Positions 1-8,545 are shown, counted from the first letter of the stretch. The stretch: 28,202 bases of DNA from Robiginitomaculum sp. (GCA_021647805.1 JAKITZ010000004.1:1-28202); one strand, 5' to 3'. A program made the numbers and translations. Notes: a model not told the origin generated them from the letters alone.

Positions 1-696
1 ACCCTAGATGGAACCGATATTGTTAAAAACCCGCAAGCCATGCGCCAAACTCTTGGGTACTTGCCGCAGGATTTCGGAGTTTATCCGCGAATGAGCGCAC
101 TTGCTTTGCTTGATCATTTGGCGGTACTAAAAGGCATCTCCAACAAAAAAGACCGCAAGGAACAATGTGAAAGCCTGCTTCGCGCGGTTAACTTATGGAA
201 AATGCGAAGTGCAGCGGTTGCTTCTTATTCCGGCGGTATGAAACAACGCTTTGGCGTGGCGCAGGCATTGCTTGGCGATCCTGATGTAATTATTGTTGAT
301 GAGCCAACCGCTGGTCTTGATCCGTTCGAGCGGCAACGGTTTTTGGATTTATTATCAGAAACTGGCAAAGGCAAAATTGTTATTCTTTCGACGCACATTG
401 TTGATGATGTTCGCGATCTTTGCCCTGATATGGCAATTATGGGTGATGGTGAAATTGTCGCCCGTGGCGCACCAGAAGAATTGATTGCAAAAATTAAAGG
501 CAAGGTTTGGCGCAAGCAAGTTGAAAAAACGCAAGTTGAGGCTCTTAAAGAAAAGCATAAAATCCTGTCCACCAGATTGTTAATGGGCGGAGTAATTGTT
601 AGCGTTTTGGCTGATAAAACACCAGAGGCCGGCTTTAAGCCTGAAGACCCGGATCTTGAAGACGCGTATTTCGCCCATTTGTATCGTTTGGTTTAG
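1..696 (+). CDS. ABC transporter ATP-binding protein, 5'-truncated by window edge
   Basis: This is the ATPase subunit of an ABC transporter, cytoplasmic and membrane-associated, powering the permease encoded next to it. The frame is open from base 1, so the Walker A motif and true start lie upstream; the ATG at 40 is internal. Visible motifs in order are the Q-loop (LGYLPQDFGVYP), the signature YSGGMKQRFGVAQAL, Walker B with catalytic Glu (VIIVDEPTAGLDP) and the H-loop (ILSTHIVDDV). The C-terminal part after the H-loop is variable. The stop is 9 nt before the permease start, so the two are almost certainly cotranscribed. The substrate cannot be told from sequence; drug, lipid or protein export are all possible for this ABC-2 type. 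Confidence 0.93.
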   Translation, partial: TLDGTDIVKNPQAMRQTLGYLPQDFGVYPRMSALALLDHLAVLKGISNKKDRKEQCESLLRAVNLWKMRSAAVASYSGGMKQRFGVAQALLGDPDVIIVDEPTAGLDPFERQRFLDLLSETGKGKIVILSTHIVDDVRDLCPDMAIMGDGEIVARGAPEELIAKIKGKVWRKQVEKTQVEALKEKHKILSTRLLMGGVIVSVLADKTPEAGFKPEDPDLEDAYFAHLYRLV

Positions 697-705
697 GGGC
701 GTATC

Positions 706-3700
706 ATGTTAAAACAACTCACCGCCTTTGAAATTAGATACCACACTCGTCAAATAGGTTTTTGGATAACCGCCGCGATAATGTTGCTGGCTGGTATTCT
801 TATTGTTTCACTGTCCGATGTGTTTATTTTCACCTCATCAGCAGGGGAACGTATCAAAGCCAATGGCGCAATATTCACCGCCTTAAACACCTCAGCTATG
901 GGTTTGTTCTCAATATTCTTTGGAGCAATATTCGTGGTTAGTGGAATGATGCGCGATCAAGTCAACAAATCGGTTGAGATGATCCATGCGACCCAAGTTT
1001 CCACCCGCGATATGATCATTTCACGAATGAGCGGTGTCTTTATAGCCACCTTCATTTGTATATTTGCTGTGACAATTGGCATGTTTGTTGGGCAGTTCAT
1101 GCCGTGGACTGATAAAGAAACCATAGGCTCAATAAACCCATTATTTTATTTGCAACCGGCGTTTTTATTTATTGCCGTCAATACTTTATTTGTCAGTGGC
1201 TTTTACGTATTTATCGCCGCGACTACCCGCAATCGATCGTTAGTTTATGTTAGCGCCGTAGGCCTATTTATCGCCTATACGTCTGTTAGTTTGTATATTG
1301 GCGAAGATGGCTCAGACTTACTGACATCTCTTGCTGATCCGTTTGGTGCTAGTGCCTTAGCATTAACAGTACAGTTCTGGGCTGCCGAGCAACAAAACAC
1401 TCAAATGGTGCCGATATTTGGGCTTATCGGATTAAACCGCTTATTGTGGGGTGGCATTGGTCTGTTATTGTTTATTGCTAGTTTCGGTTTGTTCAAACGC
1501 GGGCTGGTAAGCGGCAAAGGCAAACATAGCCTACAAGACGAAGACACAGATGGGGCAATAAGGGTTCTCCCGGTGGCAAATTCTATGAACTCCAGATCGG
1601 TAATTGCCAGTTTCTTTGCCAGATGGAAATACGAATTTCTAACTACGGTGAGAAGCATTCCGTTTATTATTTTGACCCTTTTGGCGATTACCTCGTTTGC
1701 GATAACAATATTTGTGCAAATGAACTTTACAGCCAATCCAGCTCTTAGCACCAGCGCGTTAATGGCGGCGACGGTTTTTGGTAATTTAGCGATACCGTTA
1801 TTGATTATGATAGTTTTCTTCAGTGGTGAAATTACTTGGCGTGATAAATCATCTGGCATGACCGAAATTATTGATGCCAGCCCGGTGAAGAACTTACCAT
1901 TATTGGCGGCGAAATGGCTGGCCTTGGTTGGCATGGTTTTGGTGTTATTGGGTGTTGGCATTATCTTTGGCATGATCGCGCAAGTAGTTCTTGGCGACAT
2001 TCCAATCAATGTTGGAACTTACCTCAATATTACGTTCCTTACCTTTGCGCCAAGAATAATCCTGTTTTGCGCTTTGGTAATGTTTATCCAAAATTTCATG
2101 CCCAACCGCGTGGTTGGCATGTTGGCATCAGGCGCGGCAGTTATTTTCTTTTTCATCGTCATTAATTTCTTACCATTTGCCCATCCGCTAATGCAATATG
2201 GCGCGGTGGGAGCCGGTTCTTGGTCAGAATTAAACGGATTTTCTTCACTTGTCCGTATGGGCTGGTTCGGGCTTTATTGGGGGTCATTAGCTGCACTGTT
2301 TGTTGTGGCAAGTGTCTGGTTATGGCGGCGCGGTACCGAAGCTAGCTTGCTGAACCGCTTCAAAAGTATTGGCTCGCGCATCAGTGGAACAAGCGCAACA
2401 ATGGGAGCATTATTCCTTGTAGGCTTTGTTGCGACCGGTGGTTATATTTATAAGGCCTATAATATCGACAATGATTTTAGAACCAGCAAGCAAGCCGAGT
2501 TGCGACAGGTCGAGCGGGAAAAATTCTTTGGTACAGCTTACCAAGACGCAGTTCCAAAAGTTCTATCTGTTGACGCCAATGTGGTATTTAACCCCTCCAA
2601 GCAAACGGCAACTTTTAGCGGTAAGTATGTTCTTAAGAATACTACTGATCAGGCCTTTACTGAAGTTTATATTAGCAAAGCTTCAAGCCATGACGAAGAT
2701 ATAATTCGCCTTGAACTAGCTGGCGCAAGCCCGGTTACCGAAGGTGAAAACATCGAGGCTATTGAAAGATTTGGTTATCGTTTGTTTAAATTCGATATCC
2801 CCTTGGAACCCGGTGCCAAAACCAGTTTGAGCTTTGAGACATATTTTCATGAGCCGCGTTTGGGTGATGGTAGTTCGATTCAGCGCAATGGTTCATTTAT
2901 CAATAACTTCGTCGGCTTTCCGCACCTAGGTATTGCTGATAGTCGGATGAGAAACTCTGACAAGCGCCGCAAATATAGCTTGCCGGAATATGAAAAACGT
3001 CCCGACAGGACCGATATGGAGGCAAGGCAAAATCACTTTATTCGTGGCGAATTAGCTGATTATGTCGACTTTAAAGCCACTGTTTGCACCGATATAGGCC
3101 AGATACCGATTGCTCCGGGCAAAATGTTGCGCAAATATGAGCAAGACGGCAAAGCCTGTCGTGATTATCAAACCATTAGGCCGATCTTGAACTTCTTTGC
3201 ATTTTTATCAGCAGACTTTGAGGTTGAACGTGATGTTTGGGTCAACCCAAATGGTGCGGATGTTCCCTTGGCAATTTATTACCATGAAACTCATGATTAT
3301 AATGTTGCTTTGATGCTTGATGCAGTAAAAAGCTCGTTTGATACATTTACCACCCTCTTTGGCCCGTATCAGTATAATCAAGTTCGGATTATGGAATTTC
3401 CTTACGGTGGTTTTGCCCAAGCGTTTGCCGGCACTATTCCGTTTTCTGAGCGAATTGGCTTTGTAATGGATGCAGGCGATCCAGATGACAATAAAAAGAT
3501 TGATCTGGCGACTTATGTCACCATACATGAAATTGGTCATCAATGGTTTGCCCACCAAATTGTTCCGGCAAACACCAAAGGCTTTAATGTATTGTCCGAG
3601 GGTCTCACAGAAAACGCAGCCATGACCGCTTATGAGGCCAAACTTGGCTGGCAAAAGGCACGAAAAGTTTTGGAAACAAGAGCTATTCAAGCTTATTTAC

Positions 3701-4356
3701 TCGGACGTGCAGGTGATCGTGAGGACGAGCCGCCATTGGCCAAAGCCGAACAACAGCAATATCTTGATTACAATAAAGCCAGTTGGGTATTTTGGGGACT
3801 AAAGCAAAATATGGGCGAAGAACTGATGCAAGGAGCTATTCGCGGGTTCTTGGAGGAATACGGCTCTAAGGGGCCAATATATCCGACAACAATGCAATTG
3901 GTTGAGCATTTGCGTGCCGCTGCACCAGATGATATGCAGCTTTTGATTACTGATTATTGGGATCGCATTGTTTTCTGGGATATGAAAATTGATGGCGAGA
4001 TAGACATTAAACCCAACTCAAATGGCGATTATACAGTCAGTCTTGATGTAAAGCTGGACAAGAAAATTGCTTCCGAAGAAGACGGTAAAGAAACTTCTGT
4101 TACTGAAATCGACGGCGAGGAATTAAACGAGTGGCTGGAAATTGGGTTTTACGACGAAGATCCAAAAGACACTTGGGGTGATGAATGGCTAAAGCTGGAG
4201 CGGGTTCGTATTACCGAGCTAGAAACCAAACTGTCATTTGAGCTTGATCAACGTCCGAACTTTGTTCTGCTCGATCCGCGTAGGTTATTGATCGAGCGTG
4301 ATGTAAAAGACAATGTCAAGAAAACACCAAAGGACAAGCTGGCGAGCGCGGAGTGA
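706..4356 (+). CDS. ABC-2 permease fused to M1-family metallopeptidase
   Basis: A 1216-residue fusion. About the first 600 residues form two ABC-2-like membrane blocks, roughly 13 hydrophobic segments by eye (for example 17-37, 58-82, 108-131, 145-173, 178-199, 247-267, then a second set from about 315). The rest is a soluble M1 (gluzincin) peptidase domain. Its zinc site is HEIGH at residues 941-945 with a downstream Glu at 965 (LSEGLTEN), a HEXXH-X19-E spacing instead of the classical X18. The GAMEN exopeptidase loop is replaced by a YGGFAQAFAGTIPFSE stretch. Such fusions are known in proteobacteria as ABC transporter permease/M1 aminopeptidases; the physiological substrate is unknown. The start has a good ribosome site (AGGGG about 8 nt upstream), and the partner ATPase gene ends 9 nt before. 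Confidence 0.9.
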   Translation: MLKQLTAFEIRYHTRQIGFWITAAIMLLAGILIVSLSDVFIFTSSAGERIKANGAIFTALNTSAMGLFSIFFGAIFVVSGMMRDQVNKSVEMIHATQVSTRDMIISRMSGVFIATFICIFAVTIGMFVGQFMPWTDKETIGSINPLFYLQPAFLFIAVNTLFVSGFYVFIAATTRNRSLVYVSAVGLFIAYTSVSLYIGEDGSDLLTSLADPFGASALALTVQFWAAEQQNTQMVPIFGLIGLNRLLWGGIGLLLFIASFGLFKRGLVSGKGKHSLQDEDTDGAIRVLPVANSMNSRSVIASFFARWKYEFLTTVRSIPFIILTLLAITSFAITIFVQMNFTANPALSTSALMAATVFGNLAIPLLIMIVFFSGEITWRDKSSGMTEIIDASPVKNLPLLAAKWLALVGMVLVLLGVGIIFGMIAQVVLGDIPINVGTYLNITFLTFAPRIILFCALVMFIQNFMPNRVVGMLASGAAVIFFFIVINFLPFAHPLMQYGAVGAGSWSELNGFSSLVRMGWFGLYWGSLAALFVVASVWLWRRGTEASLLNRFKSIGSRISGTSATMGALFLVGFVATGGYIYKAYNIDNDFRTSKQAELRQVEREKFFGTAYQDAVPKVLSVDANVVFNPSKQTATFSGKYVLKNTTDQAFTEVYISKASSHDEDIIRLELAGASPVTEGENIEAIERFGYRLFKFDIPLEPGAKTSLSFETYFHEPRLGDGSSIQRNGSFINNFVGFPHLGIADSRMRNSDKRRKYSLPEYEKRPDRTDMEARQNHFIRGELADYVDFKATVCTDIGQIPIAPGKMLRKYEQDGKACRDYQTIRPILNFFAFLSADFEVERDVWVNPNGADVPLAIYYHETHDYNVALMLDAVKSSFDTFTTLFGPYQYNQVRIMEFPYGGFAQAFAGTIPFSERIGFVMDAGDPDDNKKIDLATYVTIHEIGHQWFAHQIVPANTKGFNVLSEGLTENAAMTAYEAKLGWQKARKVLETRAIQAYLLGRAGDREDEPPLAKAEQQQYLDYNKASWVFWGLKQNMGEELMQGAIRGFLEEYGSKGPIYPTTMQLVEHLRAAAPDDMQLLITDYWDRIVFWDMKIDGEIDIKPNSNGDYTVSLDVKLDKKIASEEDGKETSVTEIDGEELNEWLEIGFYDEDPKDTWGDEWLKLERVRITELETKLSFELDQRPNFVLLDPRRLLIERDVKDNVKKTPKDKLASAE

Positions 4357-4382
4357 CGAGATTTTAATACTTACCTCGCGTG

Positions 4383-4443
4383 CTGTCATCACACGATTTA
4401 TCCTTCGCCAGGCTTAAGGTGAGGCGGGTGATGACAGTTTTTT
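4383..4443 (+). terminator. Rho-independent terminator after the ABC/M1 gene
   Basis: A perfect 10-bp stem CTGTCATCAC (4383-4392) / GTGATGACAG (4428-4437) is followed at once by six T residues (4438-4443). The loop is long (about 35 nt) but holds secondary complementarity (TCCTTCGCC against GGTGAGGCGG). It lies 27 nt after the stop of the permease-peptidase gene and fits the end of that operon. Confidence 0.82.
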
Positions 4444-4468
4444 GTTATAATTTTCAAGCATCATTACT

Positions 4469-4583
4469 CCTCACCCCAACCCTCTCCCACAAGGAGAGGG
4501 AGTCATATCCGTTATGTTTTTAGAATTATGTAAAACCTAAAAGATTACCCCTTCTCCCATAGGGAGAAGGCCGGGATGAGGGG
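4469..4583. repeat. Paired-hairpin inverted repeat of CCTCACCCCAACCCTCTCCC type
   Basis: Two imperfect hairpins, CCCTCTCC/GGAGAGGG (4480-4500) and CCTTCTCCC/GGGAGAAGG (about 4550-4570), face each other. The outer arms CCTCACCCCAACC (4469-4481) and the complement of GGCCGGGATGAGGGG (4569-4583) match in inverted orientation, giving a 115-bp repeat with about 47 nt between the hairpins. Similar intergenic palindromes are widespread in bacterial genomes. The structure is seen directly; mobility is inferred. Confidence 0.7.
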
Positions 4584-4622
4584 ATCGCAGTTCTATTATT
4601 CAAACCTGTAAATTTATTTTAT

Positions 4623-4740
4623 CAAAACCGGTTCTGATCCTTAGATCAAGTCCGGTACCCACTTTTACTAGGATTGCTTATTTTTAGTGGTCGCATTTCC
4701 TAACCACAAAACCGGTAACCACTTTTGCTCGAAAATGTTC
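4623..4740. repeat. Mosaic intergenic repeat with ACCGGTACCCACTTTT core (copy 1)
   Basis: The stretch contains two copies of an ACCGGT(A)CCACTTTT core and the modules TACTAGGATTGCTTATTTTT and AGTGGTCGCATTT. Its reverse complement matches the region at 28046-28202 in several blocks (GCAATCCTAGTAAAAGTGGG, AAATGCGACCACTAA), so the two are inverted copies of one mosaic family. The palindrome GATCCTTAGATC lies near 4637-4648. No coding potential is evident. It abuts the 3' end of the next minus-strand gene. Confidence 0.75.
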
Positions 4741-5012
4741 TACTTAACCCCGATACGGGTTGGTCCGCCGCTTTCTGCAGTTGATGGCCCAAAAGAGCGA
4801 TCAAGGATTTTAGTAGAGTCTGTGGCCAAATGTATCGCGTCGCTTAAATGTTCCATAATTTTTATATTATTGGCCAATACCGCCATGGCTTCGGGGCGTT
4901 TATCACTGGTGATTTTATTGCAGCGCTTGATAATGTCCGCTCGTAAATCACATAACAGGTCTTCAAGTTTATGTCCGGCTGGATTTTCATCAGATACTAA
5001 AAAATGCGTCAT
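4740..5012 (-). CDS. Small conserved-looking protein of unknown function (90 aa)
   Basis: A 90-residue, mostly helical, charged protein with no signal peptide or membrane segment. It has an acidic N-terminus (VSDENPAGHKLEDLL), a central helical stretch (PEAMAVLANNIKIMEHL) and a Ser/Gly/Pro-rich tail (FGPSTAESGGPTRIG). The ATG at 5012 is preceded by GGAG at good spacing. I do not recognise a named family; the ordered composition and ribosome site argue for a real cytoplasmic protein. It is transcribed divergently from the pterin dehydratase gene, with double-hairpin element copy 1 between them. Its 3' end lies directly against a mosaic repeat. Confidence 0.7.
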   Translation of the reverse strand: MTHFLVSDENPAGHKLEDLLCDLRADIIKRCNKITSDKRPEAMAVLANNIKIMEHLSDAIHLATDSTKILDRSFGPSTAESGGPTRIGVK

Positions 5013-5044
5013 TTAACCGCTCCAAATTCAAGTTTGTTTTTCCA

Positions 5045-5149
5045 TATACTCAAAACCTGAATTAAACAGCTTTTTGAGTATATTTTCCTTTTTTACCCAT
5101 CAACTTATCCAAAAACCGCTTTCCACTTTTTGGGTTGATGGGCTATAAT
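5045..5149 (+). repeat. Double-hairpin element, copy 1
   Basis: Hairpin 1 is TATACTCAAAA (5045-5055) against TTTTGAGTATA (5072-5082). An AT-rich spacer follows, then hairpin 2 with arms CCCATCAAC (5096-5104) and GTTGATGGG (5134-5142) and inner arms CCAAAAA/TTTTTGG. The copy ends in TATAAT (5144-5149). It shares order, spacing and core sequence with 9753-9858 and 14815-14920. It lies in the divergent gap between the 90-aa gene and the pterin dehydratase gene, ending 51 nt before the latter's start, so its terminal TATAAT could serve as a -10 box; no good -35 is visible. Confidence 0.85.
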
Positions 5150-5200
5150 AGCAAAAGGATGTTAAAGAATAGCTGACAGAAAATTATCAGGGATAAAACA

Positions 5201-5491
5201 ATGATCGACAAGATAGGCGCAGCAGAAGCGGCAAAGCAATTACAGGGCTGGGCGGTTAAATCCGATCGTGATGCCATTATAAAAACTTTTAATTTTAAGG
5301 ATTTTAATTTTGCTTTTGCCTTTATGACCCAAGTGGCCATGCGAGCCGAGCAAATGGATCATCATCCCGAATGGTTTAATGTTTATAACCGTGTCGAGGT
5401 ATTACTTAGCACCCATGATGCAGACGGGGTTACAGCAAAAGATATAGAATTAGCGCAATTTATGGATAACATATCAGGAGAACAACAATGA
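5201..5491 (+). CDS. phhB: Pterin-4a-carbinolamine dehydratase
   Basis: A 96-residue cytoplasmic enzyme that dehydrates 4a-hydroxytetrahydropterin, the by-product of aromatic amino acid hydroxylases, towards the quinonoid dihydropterin. The family signature is intact: MDHHPEWFNVYNRVEVLLST followed by HDADGVTAKDIELA, which includes the active-site histidines. The length is typical for the family. The ATG at 5201 is preceded by AGGGA (5189-5193). The gene overlaps the following SDR by 4 bp (ATGA), so the two are translationally coupled. No phenylalanine hydroxylase gene is present in the window, so the physiological hydroxylase partner is not shown. Confidence 0.93.
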   Translation: MIDKIGAAEAAKQLQGWAVKSDRDAIIKTFNFKDFNFAFAFMTQVAMRAEQMDHHPEWFNVYNRVEVLLSTHDADGVTAKDIELAQFMDNISGEQQ

Positions 5492-6270
5492 GCGAGCGAC
5501 TTTTAGGTAAAAAAGCTTTCATCACCGGCGGAGCCAGCGGGCTTGGGTTGGCGATTGCAAAAATGTTTGTTGCTCAAGGAGCGCAAGTTGCGATAACCGA
5601 TATTAACCTAGCTGGCGCACAAAAGCTTGCCACTGAACTAAATGCCATACGTCAAGGCTCTGCCCACGCCTTTGCCCATGATGTTGCCAGCGAAGACCAG
5701 TGGATCGACGTTTTGGCGCAAGCAAATGACGCAATGGGCGGGATTAGCATATTGGTCAATAATGCCGGCATTGGCACTATGGGTTCGATCGAGGATGAAA
5801 GTTTTGAAAACTGGAAACGGGTGATGAGCATTGATGCTGACTCGGTGTTTCTTGGCTGTAAACACGCAATGAAATATCTAAAACAAAACCAACCCGGATC
5901 AATCATCAACATGTCATCAATCGCCGGATTATATGCCGCTGGTTCAATGGTTGGTTATAATGCCGCCAAAGCTGCGGTTTGGTTGCTTTCAAAATCCGTG
6001 GCTTTGCATTGCGCAAGTTCTGGTTATGACATTCGTTCCAATTCAATCCACCCGGTTTTTATTCGCACACCGATACTTGATGGTATAACCGAAGCACTAG
6101 GGCTTAAGGACGACAAACAACGGGATCATGTTTTAACCCGTGGCATTCCGATGGGACGAATTGGCGATCCAGATGATGTTGCTTATGCGGCGGTTTATTT
6201 GGCTTCGGACGAAAGCAGGTTTATAACTGGTATTGAGCTAAAAATAGATGGCGGCATGAGCGCACAGTAA
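5488..6270 (+). CDS. Short-chain dehydrogenase/reductase (SDR)
   Basis: A 260-residue classical SDR, a cytoplasmic NAD(P)-dependent oxidoreductase. Motifs in order are the TGGASGLGLAIA Rossmann glycine motif near residue 14, an Asp at the end of the second strand (AITDINLAG) favouring NAD(H), NNAGIG near residue 90, the catalytic Ser in NMSSIAGL and the YNAAK catalytic Tyr/Lys pair. The C-terminus (FITGIELKIDGGMSAQ) is typical of the cyclopentanol, 3-hydroxybutyrate and glucose dehydrogenase-like branch. Coupling to pterin carbinolamine dehydratase by an ATGA overlap hints at a linked role, but the substrate cannot be assigned. Confidence 0.9.
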   Translation: MSERLLGKKAFITGGASGLGLAIAKMFVAQGAQVAITDINLAGAQKLATELNAIRQGSAHAFAHDVASEDQWIDVLAQANDAMGGISILVNNAGIGTMGSIEDESFENWKRVMSIDADSVFLGCKHAMKYLKQNQPGSIINMSSIAGLYAAGSMVGYNAAKAAVWLLSKSVALHCASSGYDIRSNSIHPVFIRTPILDGITEALGLKDDKQRDHVLTRGIPMGRIGDPDDVAYAAVYLASDESRFITGIELKIDGGMSAQ

Positions 6271-6283
6271 CAAAACTCTTTGG

Positions 6284-6718
6284 CTAATTCTGTCGAACCA
6301 TTAAATTGGAAATAAGGAACACAGCCTTGTCTTTGCCGAGCATGCGGTCGGTTATCATCTGCATGCGTTTTGAAATATGTTCGGCATCGGGTAATTCCCC
6401 GGAACGATACAATGTGCTGGCATAGATATTAAATTCGCGATTATAGCTATCTTGTAATCGCGGTAGAAGCTTGGTGGTTTTGTCGCGCAAATCATCGTCT
6501 TCTATTTCCAGGCCAAAGCCTAAGATAATCATTCCTCGCACCCGATAACCATCAAGTACGCTGGAGATCATTTGCGGAAATTCAACAAAATTAGGATTAG
6601 CGCTGGTGCGTGATGATTTTTTGCCAGAACCACCCGAAGGAGCCGCCAAAGCTGGCGAACTAACAACCATAACAATGCCCAATAATGACAGAGCAATAAT
6701 TTTTATTATTTGTTTCAT
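6284..6718 (-). CDS. Secreted FliL-like small protein (144 aa)
   Basis: The chosen ATG at 6718 gives a clean signal peptide (MKQIIKIIALSLLGIVMVVS, ending SPALA|AP); a TTG 18 nt upstream is less likely. A Gly/Ser/Lys linker follows, then a conserved-looking domain with FVEFPQMISSVLDG and a C-terminal helix followed by VFLISNLMVRQN. The pattern, a domain after one hydrophobic N-terminus with a long helix before a final strand, recalls the C-terminal domain of FliL-type proteins. That is a resemblance seen by eye, not a firm family call. The gene converges on the SDR with 13 nt between stops and follows guaD by 43 nt. Confidence 0.6.
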   Translation of the reverse strand: MKQIIKIIALSLLGIVMVVSSPALAAPSGGSGKKSSRTSANPNFVEFPQMISSVLDGYRVRGMIILGFGLEIEDDDLRDKTTKLLPRLQDSYNREFNIYASTLYRSGELPDAEHISKRMQMITDRMLGKDKAVFLISNLMVRQN

Positions 6719-6761
6719 AGACGCATCGTAAACCAAACCGGTAAAGGAATGGTTTTAATCG

Positions 6762-8057
6762 CTAATATTTAATTAGCTCGCCAGCCACCCAAGTTTGCCG
6801 CACCGTGTCAGACGATCCAAGTACCGAGAGCACAAACAATAACTCGCGAATATCAAGGTCATTAGACGTTCTTCGTTCCAACATTTTTGTGACTTTTAGG
6901 TCTAGCACCACAAAATCTGCTTCTTTCCTCGACGTAAAATTGCCGATTTTATTGTCGATATGTAAGGCCTTTGCCCCGCCCAATGTTGCCAAATATAATG
7001 CTTCAAACGGGTGCAGACTATCGTCTTGTAACTGCCCGACCTTGTAGGCTTCCATCTGCGTGCTGAGCATTGAAAAACTGGTGCCGGCGCCAATATCGGT
7101 TCCCAATCCAACATTGATGCCGCAATTTCTAGAAGCCCGTAAATCAAACAATCCGGAGCCTAAAAACAAATTAGAAGTTGGACAAAAAGCAATACTGGCA
7201 CCGGCTTTGGCGATGCGTTCTCGCTCACTTGTTGATAAATGCACACAATGGGCAAACACTGATCGCTCACATAAAAGGCCAGCTTTTTCGTAAACTTCCA
7301 GATAATCAGCGCAATCAGGAAACAGCTCTGAAACCAGTTCAATTTCCTTTTTGTTTTCCGACAAATGCGTGTGCATCAATACTTGCTGGTAGTCGTGTAA
7401 TAGCTCTCCGGCTGCCAATAATTGCTGCATGGTGCTGGTTGGTGCAAAACGCGGAGTTATCGCATAACCTAATCGTCCTTTGCCGTGCCATTTTTCTATT
7501 AGCTGTTTTGTCTCATTATTTCCTTGCTCGACGGTTTCGCACAAATCATCGGGCGCATTGCGATCCATCAAAACTTTACCGGCGATAAGACGCATGTTTT
7601 TGGCCAATGCCGCCTCAAAGATCGCATCGACTGAATGTTGGTGAACAGTGGCAAATACCAGTGCTGATGTAGTTCCATTAGCCAAACTTTGCTCGATAAA
7701 AAACTTGGCCACATTGGCGGCATATTCAGGGTCAGAACCAATTTTTTGTTCAACTGGAAAGGCGTAATTCTCCAGCCAGTGCATTAAATGTTCGCCATAA
7801 CCGCCGATAATATCGCTTTGTGGATAATGCACATGGGTATCGACAAAACCCGGTAGAATCAGAGCATCATCATGATTGATGATTTGCCAATTATCACCAT
7901 CGGGCAGGATTTTATCCCAATGATCACAAGCGACAATCAAGCCGTTTTCCACCAGTAAACAACCATCAGCAAAATATGCTATTGCCGCATCAGAGCCATT
8001 TGCTCCGGGGTCGCGCAACATGTGGGCAATGCGTCCGCGATGGGCAATCCGGCTCAT
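6762..8057 (-). CDS. guaD: Guanine deaminase
   Basis: A 431-residue amidohydrolase converting guanine to xanthine plus ammonia in the cytoplasm, which feeds the xanthine dehydrogenase of the same operon. Zinc-site motifs are visible in order: FVDTHVHYPQ (His75, His77), MHTHLSE (His231), AHCVHLS (His270/His273) and LGTDIGAGTS (Asp321). The stretch YGEHLMHWLENYAFPVE is characteristic of the guanine deaminase branch and separates it from chlorohydrolase-like relatives. Length is normal. The ATG overlaps the stop of allA by 4 bp (ATGA). It is the last gene of the minus purine arm. Confidence 0.95.
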   Translation of the reverse strand: MSRIAHRGRIAHMLRDPGANGSDAAIAYFADGCLLVENGLIVACDHWDKILPDGDNWQIINHDDALILPGFVDTHVHYPQSDIIGGYGEHLMHWLENYAFPVEQKIGSDPEYAANVAKFFIEQSLANGTTSALVFATVHQHSVDAIFEAALAKNMRLIAGKVLMDRNAPDDLCETVEQGNNETKQLIEKWHGKGRLGYAITPRFAPTSTMQQLLAAGELLHDYQQVLMHTHLSENKKEIELVSELFPDCADYLEVYEKAGLLCERSVFAHCVHLSTSERERIAKAGASIAFCPTSNLFLGSGLFDLRASRNCGINVGLGTDIGAGTSFSMLSTQMEAYKVGQLQDDSLHPFEALYLATLGGAKALHIDNKIGNFTSRKEADFVVLDLKVTKMLERRTSNDLDIRELLFVLSVLGSSDTVRQTWVAGELIKY

Positions 8058-8545
8058 GGCAACTCCCCCAATTGCAATGGCGGATCAATAATTACCTCTC
8101 GGCAATCAACGGATTTTCCTTGTCGATCAATCACCAGAAAATCAGACATTTCACCCAAAGCCAAAGAAAAATGATGCCAAGTACCGGCAGCAAAATTCAC
8201 GCCTTGATTTGCCTGTGCCAGAAATGCCCGAATACGGCTCGGTGAAAACTCTCCTTTGGGCGCAACGACCACCAAAAAGGGGCGATTATTCAACGGAATA
8301 AACGCCTGTGTGCCAAGATCATGACATTCCATTTTGCGTAAAACTATTGGCCAAGCCAAAGGCGTGCTGCGAAAAATGCTTAAATTGGCTTTACCATCGG
8401 TAAATTGCAGATCAGCTAAAGCATCATATTTTTTTGTATTACCGTAATTGATCAAAATAGGATCAATGCCATCAGCGGCAATGACTTGCCCAAAACCGGC
8501 AAATGCTTTGGCGGTTAACCGCTCTATGCGTAATGTATTGTTCAT
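8054..8545 (-). CDS. allA: Ureidoglycolate lyase
   Basis: A 163-residue cupin-type enzyme that splits ureidoglycolate to glyoxylate plus urea, the last step of the pathway encoded here. Family features seen are the N-terminal LTAKAFAGFGQVIAAD, GKANLSIFRSTP, the metal-region stretch MECHDLGTQAFIPLN and the FAAGTWHHFSLAL block with paired histidines. Length is normal for AllA. It overlaps puuD upstream and guaD downstream by 4 bp each. Its product urea has no urease gene in the window, so urea is either exported or handled elsewhere. Confidence 0.93.
   Translation of the reverse strand: MNNTLRIERLTAKAFAGFGQVIAADGIDPILINYGNTKKYDALADLQFTDGKANLSIFRSTPLAWPIVLRKMECHDLGTQAFIPLNNRPFLVVVAPKGEFSPSRIRAFLAQANQGVNFAAGTWHHFSLALGEMSDFLVIDRQGKSVDCREVIIDPPLQLGELP

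Noticed and set aside
1401..2009. 202-codon minus-strand open frame
   Set aside because: It is antisense to the membrane part of the ABC/M1 gene and mirrors its hydrophobic codons; no motif or start signal.
3208..3690. 160-codon minus-strand open frame in the peptidase region
   Set aside because: It is opposite the M1 zinc site, which is clearly coding on the plus strand.
4469..4583. CRISPR-like or tandem repeat array
   Set aside because: There are only two inverted hairpins, with no regularly spaced direct repeats.
4687..5016. Plus-strand open frame opposite the 90-aa gene
   Set aside because: It starts inside a mosaic repeat and has Cys/Ser-rich composition typical of antisense frames; the minus frame has a proper ribosome site.
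7178..7588. 136-codon plus-strand frame inside guaD
   Set aside because: Antisense shadow of guanine deaminase, whose motifs are intact.
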